Source of the DNA: Flavobacteriia bacterium
GTDB lineage: Bacteria; Bacteroidota; Bacteroidia; Flavobacteriales; Schleiferiaceae
Length of the DNA: 11,487 nt
Assembly: GCA_949516455.1 (NCBI GenBank)
Contig: CATILC010000006.1
Location: 1-11,487, forward strand
Direction: 5' to 3'
Shown: positions 1-6,611 of the stretch, piece by piece
How the letters are laid out: the number at the start of each line of letters is the position of its first letter
Numbering within the stretch: position 1 is the first letter of the stretch
Translations under genes and position numbers: made by a program
The notes under the pieces: generated by a model
Databases searched by the model: none
Seen by the model: the letters and a program-made list of their open reading frames with translations, nothing else
Told to the model about the DNA's origin: nothing

Positions 1-738
1 CTGGAGGACAATATCCGCCGTTTGCGCCGCCATCCCTGCCTGGCCTTGTGGTGCGGCAACAATGAGATCGAGGTGGCGTGGAAGAACTGGGGCTGGCAGA
101 CTCAATACGGATATTCCCGCACGGATTCGATGGCGATCTGGTCGGATTATCTGCAGATGTTCGATTCACTCATTCCCGCTCAGCTGGCTCAAATGCATCC
201 GCAACTGCCCTATGTTTCAAGCTCACCGCTGAGCAATTGGGGCACAAGGGAGAATTTCAATCACCATTCCATGCACTACTGGGGGGTATGGCACGGAAAA
301 GACCGTCTGGAGGATTTCGACATGAATATTGGTCGCTTCATGGTCGAGTATGGATTTCAATCCTATCCGGAGCAGTCCACGCTGCTGGGTTCCATGGAGG
401 TTTCGGATCTGGATCTTTCTTCTGAGGTCATGGCGAACAGGCAAAAGAGTTATGTGGGAAATGGCCTGATCGATGAGTTCATCTCGGCCTACCTCGGCCC
501 TGCAGAAGATTTCGGAGATTTCGTGCAGAAGAGTCAGCGCGTGCAGGCCATGGCCTTGCAGCGGGCGATCCGCGCACATGTGGAAGCCGATCCACATTGC
601 ATGGGAACACTTTTTTGGCAGTTGAATGACTGCTGGCCCGGACCGAGTTGGAGTGTGATCGACCATCAGGGAAGGAGGAAACAGGCCTATCAGGCAGTGA
701 AAAGCGAATTTCTTAGGGCTGATTCAATAAGACCTTGA
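1..738 (+). CDS. Beta-mannosidase, glycoside hydrolase family 2 (3' part, truncated by window start)
   Basis: Hydrolyses terminal beta-mannose residues from oligosaccharides such as mannan or N-glycan fragments. The frame is open from base 1, so the true start lies outside; 245 residues are visible. Seen: the GNNE motif with the general acid/base Glu at bases 64-66, the EYGFQSYPE motif with the expected nucleophile Glu at 346-348 (compare SEYG in beta-glucuronidases), and the end-of-barrel motif FWQLNDCWPGPSW (about bases 613-651). These are the hallmarks of the GH2 catalytic barrel of the mannosidase type. The protein ends about 35 residues after FWQLND, whereas family members usually continue for more than 100 residues as beta-sandwich domains. 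No continuation is found in the other two frames, so it is either a short variant or has lost its tail. An AT-rich hairpin brackets the stop codon. No partner glycan genes are visible. Family call is firm; mannosidase over another GH2 activity is likely. Confidence 0.93.
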   Translation: MEDNIRRLRRHPCLALWCGNNEIEVAWKNWGWQTQYGYSRTDSMAIWSDYLQMFDSLIPAQLAQMHPQLPYVSSSPLSNWGTRENFNHHSMHYWGVWHGKDRLEDFDMNIGRFMVEYGFQSYPEQSTLLGSMEVSDLDLSSEVMANRQKSYVGNGLIDEFISAYLGPAEDFGDFVQKSQRVQAMALQRAIRAHVEADPHCMGTLFWQLNDCWPGPSWSVIDHQGRRKQAYQAVKSEFLRADSIRP

Positions 739-752
739 TGACTCTTATTCAA
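723..752. repeat. Inverted repeat bracketing the beta-mannosidase stop codon
   Basis: AATAAGA (726-732) and TCTTATT (743-749) are perfect reverse complements with a 10-base loop that contains the TGA stop (736-738). One mismatch further out, two more pairs (TT/AA) extend the dyad to 723-752. The stem is AT-rich and no T-run follows, so it is a poor intrinsic terminator; it may stabilise the mRNA 3' end. Confidence 0.4.
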
Positions 753-796
753 GCATACCTCATTCCACTCTTTGGTTTGATGAGTCGAGCAGATTT

Positions 797-827
797 GATT
801 CTTGGGCGAACGAATCCAGTTTTTTTT
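797..827 (+). terminator. Possible weak intrinsic terminator after the beta-mannosidase gene
   Basis: GATTC (797-801) and GAATC (812-816) can pair around a 10-base loop. Three bases later comes a run of eight T (820-827). The T-run is convincing for plus-strand termination, but the five-pair stem is short. It lies about 60 bases past the stop codon, where a terminator would be expected. The rest of 739-984 holds no convincing gene. Confidence 0.3.
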
Positions 828-923
828 CTCTTCATTGAGGAAGATCAGCGTTGTAAAAGGAGGACTTGAACTAAGTTCGCACGGTTTTTCATAGAACGAT
901 CTTCCAGCACAGGCGCACAGCAG

Positions 924-951
924 TCTTTGTGATGACCAAGGGTCACAAAGA
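924..951. promoter_or_regulatory. Perfect 9-bp inverted repeat upstream of the SulP gene, candidate operator
   Basis: TCTTTGTGA (924-932) is exactly repeated as its reverse complement TCACAAAGA (943-951), with a 10-base spacer. It ends 33 bases before the SulP start codon. An alternative fold uses TCTTTG/CAAAGA plus TGACC/GGTCA with a three-base bulge. Position and symmetry suit a dimeric regulator binding at the promoter, or a leader hairpin. The regulator is unknown. Confidence 0.45.
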
Positions 952-984
952 ACTTGCTCGGTCAACTCCCATGACTTTATAAAA

Positions 985-2508
985 ATGGTATTCAATCTTT
1001 TTGACTTTAAACAAGACGTAGACTACAAGACAGAAGTGCTTTCTGGTCTGACAGTTGCCATTGCCTTGATTCCTGAAGCAGTGGCTTTTGCGCTAATTGC
1101 AGGTCTATCCCCTTTAACTGGGCTATATGCGGCATTTGTCATGGGTTTGGTGACTTCTGTTTTTGGTGGAAGGCCGGGGATGATATCCGGAGCAACAGGT
1201 GCTGTAGCCGTTGTGCTTGTCGGTTTGGCCAATACTCATGGGCCAGAGTATGTTTTTGCCGCGGTAATTCTTGCTGGTGTGTTGCAAGTTCTGTCTGGAC
1301 TCATGAGATTGGGCAAATTCATGAGATTGGTTCCTCATCCTGTCATTTTTGGATTCGTGAACGGATTGGCGATTATTATTTTCATGTCTCAGCTCACCCA
1401 ATTTCAAGGTTCAAATGGAGAATGGCTAGCTGGCCCAGAGCTCTACATGAATTTGGGACTTGTTTTGGTGACCATGCTAATTATCTGGAGTTTTCCGAAG
1501 CTGACACGGGCAGTTCCCTCTTCACTGGTTGCAATTCTTGTGGTTTCTGCAATGGTCATCGGTTGGGACATTCCTACCAAAACAGTAGGAGATCTGGCAT
1601 CTATCAGTGGCGGGTTTCCTCCCTTTCATCTCCCTTTAATTCAATTGAACGTAGAATCACTTCTCACCATTCTTCCCTACTCCTTCGTGATTGCCGGAGT
1701 TGGACTCATTGAAAGTTTATTGACATTGAATATTGTGGATGAGATAACGGAATCAAGAGGAAGAGGAAACAAAGAAGCAGTGGCTCAAGGCACAGCGAAT
1801 ATCCTTTCGGGAATATTTTCCGGTATGGGCGGATGCGCAATGATCGGTCAGAGTTTGATCAACATTTCCAATGGTGCCAGGGCTCGGCTCTCAGGAATTG
1901 TAGCTTCCGTGGTTCTGTTGTTGTTTGTGATGGTAGGTGCCAATTGGATCGAACGGTTACCCATGGCCGCATTGACTGGGTTAATGATCATGGTCGCTTT
2001 GGGAACATTTGAGTGGGCCAGCTTGAAGACCATCACGAAAATGCCACGATCGGATATTTTCGTCATGATCGTGGTGACAGCCGTTACGGCTGTTTTACAC
2101 AACCTTGCACTTGCGGTTGTTATTGGAGTAGTGATATCAGCCTTGGTATTTTCGTGGGACAATGCAAAACGCATTAGAGCCAGAAAATCTGTAGACGCTG
2201 AAGGTGTCAAGCACTACGAATTATATGGTCCTTTATTCTTTGGTTCGGTGGGCGTGTTCAATGAGAAATTTGATGTGCAAGGTGATCCTGATCAAGTGAT
2301 CATTGATTTTTGTGAGAGCCGTGTTGTTGATATGTCGGCCATAGAGGCCTTGAATAAACTGACTGAACGCTATTCCAGATTAGGAAAGAAGGTACAATTA
2401 AGACATCTGAGCCCGGATTGCAGAAAGCTGCTCAAAAATGCGGACAGGATCATTCAGGTGAATGTCCTTGAGGATCCCAATTATAAGATCGTGGTGGACA
2501 AGCTATAG
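985..2508 (+). CDS. SulP-family inorganic anion transporter (sulfate permease-like) with C-terminal STAS domain
   Basis: Inner-membrane carrier of the SLC26/SulP family; members move sulfate, bicarbonate or related anions, usually coupled to an ion gradient. The 507 residues start with the SulP signature region (IPEAVAFALIAGLSPLTGLY, about residues 29-48), followed by SGATGAVAVVL (68-78) and a series of hydrophobic segments to about residue 390. The segment NILSGIFSGMGGCAM (272-286), followed by NISNGARARLSG (293-304), is also typical. A cytoplasmic STAS domain follows (about 405-500), including VVDMSAIEAL (447-456), the site resembling the anti-sigma-antagonist phosphorylation loop. The start ATG sits in an A-rich stretch without a Shine-Dalgarno, normal for Bacteroidota. 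The gene is AT-richer than its neighbours and converges on the sulfotransferase-like gene. Sulfate is favoured as substrate only because of that neighbour; bicarbonate cannot be excluded. Confidence 0.93.
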   Translation: MVFNLFDFKQDVDYKTEVLSGLTVAIALIPEAVAFALIAGLSPLTGLYAAFVMGLVTSVFGGRPGMISGATGAVAVVLVGLANTHGPEYVFAAVILAGVLQVLSGLMRLGKFMRLVPHPVIFGFVNGLAIIIFMSQLTQFQGSNGEWLAGPELYMNLGLVLVTMLIIWSFPKLTRAVPSSLVAILVVSAMVIGWDIPTKTVGDLASISGGFPPFHLPLIQLNVESLLTILPYSFVIAGVGLIESLLTLNIVDEITESRGRGNKEAVAQGTANILSGIFSGMGGCAMIGQSLINISNGARARLSGIVASVVLLLFVMVGANWIERLPMAALTGLMIMVALGTFEWASLKTITKMPRSDIFVMIVVTAVTAVLHNLALAVVIGVVISALVFSWDNAKRIRARKSVDAEGVKHYELYGPLFFGSVGVFNEKFDVQGDPDQVIIDFCESRVVDMSAIEALNKLTERYSRLGKKVQLRHLSPDCRKLLKNADRIIQVNVLEDPNYKIVVDKL

Positions 2509-2551
2509 GGCGTGGATCGTATTTGTTAATCAATAACGACAAGAAGTTTTA

Positions 2552-2582
2552 AATACCAAGGTTTTTGTGTTTCATTGGTATT
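2552..2582. terminator. Inverted repeat between convergent genes, possible bidirectional terminator
   Basis: AATACCAA (2552-2559) and TTGGTATT (2575-2582) form a perfect 8-bp inverted repeat with a 15-base loop. One arm lies inside the last codons of the minus-strand sulfotransferase-like gene, whose stop is at 2572-2574. On the minus strand the stem is followed by TTTAAAACTT, a moderately T-rich tail, so it fits termination of that operon better than termination of the SulP transcript. Confidence 0.38.
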
Positions 2583-3300
2583 GGATCAACCGTTCATACA
2601 AGGACGCGCACTTTTGGCATAAAGACTCTAATTTCAAGGGTAAAGGCTCATGGGCTGCTTTATATGGCTTGAATCCTGTGGAGGCATGCACCGAATGATA
2701 CCAGTGTTTGGCCCATGGCCCGTCTTCCCGGATTCCGCCTGTTTTCCATTGAAGCATGGCTTCCTCGAAAGGAATCTCCAGAAATGTGCAGAGGGTTTTT
2801 AGCTGTTCTTTCGGATTGCTCAGGATGGTCTTGCCTTCAATGAGGCGGAATGGAATGCCTTCCGTTGTCAAATGCTCTGCCAGGCGGACTTGATCCGCGT
2901 AGCCCACATCCTTCAGAGTTGGATAGGGGATCACCTTGTGAAAGGAGGACAGCATTTCCCGGGGGGCTCTTGTGAGCAGGATGTTCTTTCCGCTTCTGAG
3001 GAAGTTCAGGTCCAGTCCTTGCAAATGATGGGTCATATTCTTGAAGAAAATGACCTTTCGACCCGAAAGCTGGAGCATGTTCTGGACAGCCCTCTTCCCA
3101 TCGCATTCCAACTGGTCCATGATCTCGTCGGCAGACGGATGACGGTCCTTAATCGGGGATCTTTTCAGATAGTGGCCGTAGAGCGGTTCGTCCACCACGC
3201 GGCAATCGCTGCGCTGAGCAAAGGAGTACATCAGGGCAGTGGAGATGTTGCGGGGTCCGGACCAGAGGAAGATTCGTTTCGGCGCGGGCTCAGCAGTCAT
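2572..3300 (-). CDS. Sulfotransferase-like P-loop protein
   Basis: 242 residues, resembling small bacterial sulfotransferase-family proteins, which transfer sulfonate from PAPS to a hydroxyl or amine. Near the N-terminus, FLWSGPRNISTALMYSF (11-27) matches the 5'-phosphosulfate-binding loop. LLTRAPREMLSSF (108-120) matches the 3'-phosphate-binding motif with its Arg and Ser. There is no signal peptide or membrane segment, so it is probably cytoplasmic. The ATG lies inside the end of the upstream aminotransferase-like gene: the two reading frames overlap by 11 bases (3290-3300), implying translational coupling and a joint role. I recall that plants have proteins combining a P-loop sulfotransferase-like part with a class IV aminotransferase part, which would fit a real functional pair. 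The acceptor substrate is unknown. It could instead be a P-loop protein that lost sulfotransferase activity. Confidence 0.78.
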   Translation of the reverse strand: MTAEPAPKRIFLWSGPRNISTALMYSFAQRSDCRVVDEPLYGHYLKRSPIKDRHPSADEIMDQLECDGKRAVQNMLQLSGRKVIFFKNMTHHLQGLDLNFLRSGKNILLTRAPREMLSSFHKVIPYPTLKDVGYADQVRLAEHLTTEGIPFRLIEGKTILSNPKEQLKTLCTFLEIPFEEAMLQWKTGGIREDGPWAKHWYHSVHASTGFKPYKAAHEPLPLKLESLCQKCASLYERLIQYQ

Positions 3301-4198
3301 GGATCAAGGCTTCGTAGGCGACCTGAAGTTGTTTGGTGACCGGGCCTATACGGGCATCAGTTCCGATCTCTCGGCCGTCGATCCAGAAGACCGGCGTGAG
3401 TCCACCAAAGGTTCCGGTGACAAAGGCCTCATCGGCCGAATAGCAATCAAAGAGAGAGAAATTCTTTTCTCTGCATACCAGTCCGTTGGAGCGGCTCAAT
3501 TCGATCACTTTCTGTCGGGTGATCCCATTCATACAGAACTGATCGGTGCTCGTCCAAACTTCGCCCTTCTGCACGATGAAGAAATTGGTGGAATTGCAGG
3601 TCGCGACAAACCCGTTGATATCGAGCATCAGGGCCTCATCAGCTCCGGCTTCCAGGGCCTGCACCAGCGCCTGTACTTCATGAAGTTTGCTGTGGCAGTT
3701 GAGTTTGGGATCCAGGTAGTCCGGGCGACCTCTTCGGACGGTGGAAGTGAAAAGACGCAAACCGCGTCTTCTGCTCTCCTCGGATGCGATCTTGTGTTCT
3801 GCAATAATGACCACGTTCGGGCCGGAGAGCGTCAGCCGGGGGTCTTGGGAAGGCGTTTTCTTGATGCCTCGGGTGATCATGACCCGAATGTGCACGCCAT
3901 CTTCCATAGCGTTCGCCTTCAGTGTCTCCCAGATCTGCTGTTCCAGCTCTTCCTTGGTGAAGGGAAGCTTCAGCCCGATCGCTTTCGCCCCTTTCCATAG
4001 CCGCTCAAAATGATCCTGCAGAAAGCACAGGCGGCCACGATGCAGCCGTATGCCTTCCCAGACGCCATCGCCTACCAGGTAGCCGCTGTCAAAAACAGAT
4101 ATGCTGGCCTCAGCCCGCGGCATGAGCGCGCCATTGACGTAGATGAGCACATTTTCATTGCGCCCATCCTCCTGTGCATTGTGCGTTCCGTGGGTCAT
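3290..4198 (-). CDS. Class IV PLP aminotransferase-like protein (branched-chain aminotransferase-like) with Glu-to-Thr change
   Basis: 302 residues, fold-type IV PLP enzyme, the family of branched-chain and D-amino-acid aminotransferases and aminodeoxychorismate lyase. Seen: YVNGALMPRAEASISVFDSG (20-39), GDGVWEGIR (43-51), YLDPKLN with the predicted Schiff-base Lys165 (codon 3704-3706), GITRQKVIEL (225-234) and TGTFGGLTPV (261-270). At the position of the conserved glutamate that contacts the PLP pyridine nitrogen (as in SEGAGEN or AECTGEN), the sequence reads VATCNSTNFF with Thr200 (codon 3599-3601). The reaction may therefore not be ordinary branched-chain transamination. The gene begins 15 bases after icd and overlaps the sulfotransferase-like gene by 11 bases. 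The start adds about 16 residues to the usual family N-terminus; a GTG at residue 17 is an alternative. Fold is certain, substrate is not. Confidence 0.88.
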   Translation of the reverse strand: MTHGTHNAQEDGRNENVLIYVNGALMPRAEASISVFDSGYLVGDGVWEGIRLHRGRLCFLQDHFERLWKGAKAIGLKLPFTKEELEQQIWETLKANAMEDGVHIRVMITRGIKKTPSQDPRLTLSGPNVVIIAEHKIASEESRRRGLRLFTSTVRRGRPDYLDPKLNCHSKLHEVQALVQALEAGADEALMLDINGFVATCNSTNFFIVQKGEVWTSTDQFCMNGITRQKVIELSRSNGLVCREKNFSLFDCYSADEAFVTGTFGGLTPVFWIDGREIGTDARIGPVTKQLQVAYEALIHDC

Positions 4199-4213
4199 GT
4201 GGTCAACAGCCGA

Positions 4214-6424
4214 TCAATCGATCAGTGCATTGAGCGTAGTACTGGGCCGCATGGCCGCTTCGGCTTTGTTTTCGTCAGGCCTGTAGTATCCACCTATATC
4301 CATCTTCCGACCCTGCACTGAAATGAGTTCTTCGTTGATGCGCGCTTCGTTTTCCCTGAGCGACGCTGCCAGATCGGTAAATGCCGATCGCAGTTCGGCA
4401 TCCTTGTCTTGAGAGGCGAGTTCCTCTGCCCAGTACATGGCCAGATAGAAATGGCTTCCTCGGTTGTCGTGTTCACCGCTCTTGCGCGATGGCGCCTTGT
4501 TCTCCAAGAGATATCTGCTGTTGGCCCGATCCAGACATGCAGCCAATAGCTGTGCTTTTGTGTTGTTCTGGCCCTCTGCCAGGTGCTTCAATGATTCGGC
4601 CAAGGCCAGGAATTCACCCAAAGAGTCCCAGCGCAGGTGATTTTCTTCCACAAGCTGCTCCACGTGCTTGGGCGCAGAGCCACCAGCTCCTGTTTCAAAC
4701 AATCCGCCTCCGTTCATCAATGGTACAATGCTGAGCATCTTGGCACTCGTTCCCAGTTCGAGGATGGGGAAGAGGTCGGTCAGGTAGTCCCGAAGTACGT
4801 TGCCCGTAACAGATACTGTATCCAATCCGCGGCGCATCCGGTCCAGAGAGAAATGGGTGGCGTCCACTGGAGACATGATCGGAAGTTCGAGGCCTTCGGT
4901 ATCGTGTTCTTTCAGATACTGATGAACTTTTTGGATCAGTTCGGCATCATGCGCTCTTTCTTCATTCAACCAAAAAACAGCAGGCACTCCGGTTTCTCTT
5001 GCACGCTTCACGGCCAGGCGAACCCAATCCCTAATGGGGGCATCTTTGGTCTGACAAGCTCTAATGATATCTCCCTCGGACACCTCTTGCTCCATCAAGA
5101 CTTCATTCCGCTCGTCCACAAAACGCAGCTTTCCGCTGCTTGCGATCTGAAATGTCTTATCGTGTGAGCCATATTCTTCCGCCTTCTGCGCCATGAGCCC
5201 CACATTGCTGACGCTTCCTATCTGGGTGGGATCCAAAGCGCCATGACGCTTACAGTCATCGATCACGGCCTGATAGACACCTGCATAAGAGCGGTCTGGG
5301 ATGATGGCTTTGGTGTCCTGTGAGCGTCCTTCGGCATTCCACATTTGCCCGGAATTGCGGATCATCGCAGGCATGGAGGCATCGATGATCACATCACTTG
5401 GTACGTGCAGGTTGGTGATGCCTTTGTCTGAATTGACCATGGCCAGATCAGGGCCACGTTCCAAGGCCTTGGAAAAGGCCTTTTCAAGAGTCTCTTTTTG
5501 CTCGGATGGCAGCTCGGCTATTTTGCTCAGAACCTGCCCAAGGCCATTGTCCGGATTGGCTCCAGCCCCTTCGAGCCATTCTGCATGTTCTTCGAATACG
5601 TCTTTGAAAAAAGACCGGACCACATGACCAAATATGATGGGGTCGCTGACCTTCATCATGGTGGCTTTCAGGTGAACAGAGTAGAGCAGTCCTTTGGCCT
5701 TGGCATCTGCCAATTCCCGATCGAGGAAGCGCCTGAGGGAATCGACACGCAGCACCGCAGAGTCCATCACCTCGCCAGCCTGCAGTGCGATGGATTCCTT
5801 TAATATCGTTTCACTGCCGTTCGCATCCACGTGCAGCATGCGTACTTCACAGGCTCGGTCGGTGGTGATGCTTTTTTCACTTTCGAAGAAATCTCCTTCC
5901 TGCATATGGGCCACATGCGTCTGGCTGTCCGCAGACCAGGCCCCCATTCTGTGTGGGTTCTTTTGGGCAAACTCCTTGACCGCGCCGGGCGCCCTTCGGT
6001 CTGAATTGCCCTCTCTCAGGACAGGGTTCACAGCACTTCCCTTGATGCGGTCGTAGCGGCTGGCGATCTCCTTTTCACCCTCCGTTTCTGGCTTGTCCGG
6101 ATAGTCGGGTAGTTGGAATCCCTTTTCCTGCAATTCGGCAATGGCCGCCTTGAGTTGTGGCATGGATGCCGAGATATTCGGCAACTTAATGATGTTGGCC
6201 TCGGGTGAGAGGGCCATCTGCCCGAGTTGACTCAGTCCGTCTTCCATTATTTGATCGGCCTCCAGATGATCCGCGAAATTGGCCAGGATCCGCCCCGCCA
6301 GTGAAATATCGGTCAGTTCCACATCCACACCGCCTTTGGAGAGAAAATGACGGATGATCGGCAGGAATGAATAGGTGGCCAGCGAAGGGGCTTCATCAGT
6401 ATAAGTGTAATGGATCCGGGACAT
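4214..6424 (-). CDS. icd: NADP-dependent isocitrate dehydrogenase, monomeric type
   Basis: Converts isocitrate to 2-oxoglutarate and CO2 with reduction of NADP, in the TCA cycle. The 736 residues match the large monomeric class (about 740), not the 400-residue dimeric class. Landmarks are YTDEAPSLATYSFLPI (8-23), KGSAVNPVLREGNSDRRAP (128-146) and NSDKGITNLHVPSDVIIDAS (331-350). Residues I recall as functional in the Azotobacter vinelandii enzyme all fall at a constant offset of two and are present: Ser130, Arg137, Arg143, Lys253, Asp348, Tyr418, Arg545, Asp546 (substrate and metal site) and His587, Arg598, Arg647 (NADP site). It should be active. It heads a probable operon with the aminotransferase-like gene 15 bases behind it. 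Its product 2-oxoglutarate is the usual amino-group acceptor partner of transaminases, though that link is inference. A good -7 box lies about 40 bases upstream. Confidence 0.97.
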   Translation of the reverse strand: MSRIHYTYTDEAPSLATYSFLPIIRHFLSKGGVDVELTDISLAGRILANFADHLEADQIMEDGLSQLGQMALSPEANIIKLPNISASMPQLKAAIAELQEKGFQLPDYPDKPETEGEKEIASRYDRIKGSAVNPVLREGNSDRRAPGAVKEFAQKNPHRMGAWSADSQTHVAHMQEGDFFESEKSITTDRACEVRMLHVDANGSETILKESIALQAGEVMDSAVLRVDSLRRFLDRELADAKAKGLLYSVHLKATMMKVSDPIIFGHVVRSFFKDVFEEHAEWLEGAGANPDNGLGQVLSKIAELPSEQKETLEKAFSKALERGPDLAMVNSDKGITNLHVPSDVIIDASMPAMIRNSGQMWNAEGRSQDTKAIIPDRSYAGVYQAVIDDCKRHGALDPTQIGSVSNVGLMAQKAEEYGSHDKTFQIASSGKLRFVDERNEVLMEQEVSEGDIIRACQTKDAPIRDWVRLAVKRARETGVPAVFWLNEERAHDAELIQKVHQYLKEHDTEGLELPIMSPVDATHFSLDRMRRGLDTVSVTGNVLRDYLTDLFPILELGTSAKMLSIVPLMNGGGLFETGAGGSAPKHVEQLVEENHLRWDSLGEFLALAESLKHLAEGQNNTKAQLLAACLDRANSRYLLENKAPSRKSGEHDNRGSHFYLAMYWAEELASQDKDAELRSAFTDLAASLRENEARINEELISVQGRKMDIGGYYRPDENKAEAAMRPSTTLNALID

Positions 6425-6463
6425 GAATGATGTACGTTGATATTTTTAATGGAGTTCGGCGGT

Positions 6464-6495
6464 CAAAAGTAGTGCATCCGTTACCAGTTCATCAA
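6464..6495 (-). promoter_or_regulatory. Candidate Bacteroidota promoter for icd
   Basis: On the minus strand TACTTTTG (6471 down to 6464) matches the -7 consensus TAnnTTTG exactly. Upstream, TTG (6495 down to 6493) sits 21 bases away and could serve as a partial -33 element (consensus TTTG). A start site just downstream would give a leader of roughly 30 bases before the icd ATG at 6424. Confidence 0.42.
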
Positions 6496-6500
6496 GATCC

Positions 6501-6523
6501 TCAATGGGCAATATGGCCATTGA
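6501..6523. promoter_or_regulatory. Imperfect palindrome in the icd/phoH divergent region, candidate operator
   Basis: TCAATGGGCA (6501-6510), spacer ATA, TGGCCATTGA (6514-6523): a 10-base dyad with one mismatch and a 3-base centre. It lies immediately upstream of the predicted icd -33 element and about 90 bases before the phoH start. It could be a regulator site for either gene, or a hairpin if transcribed. The regulator is unknown. Confidence 0.35.
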
Positions 6524-6611
6524 AACTGCTGTTTGATTTTCGCCTTCGAACATGTCCGTTCCGCGGTCGTTTTGATACTTTCGCATTCAACATAAGACAG
6601 CTCGGAAACAC

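Noticed and set aside
690..995. Minus-strand open frame of about 100 codons in the gap before SulP
   Set aside because: It overlaps the beta-mannosidase end and the SulP start, has no recognisable domain, and starts inside the SulP gene; treated as chance.
3239..4000. Plus-strand open frame (253 codons) opposite the aminotransferase-like gene
   Set aside because: It overlaps well-supported minus-strand genes, its protein is low in motif content, and it resembles no family I know.
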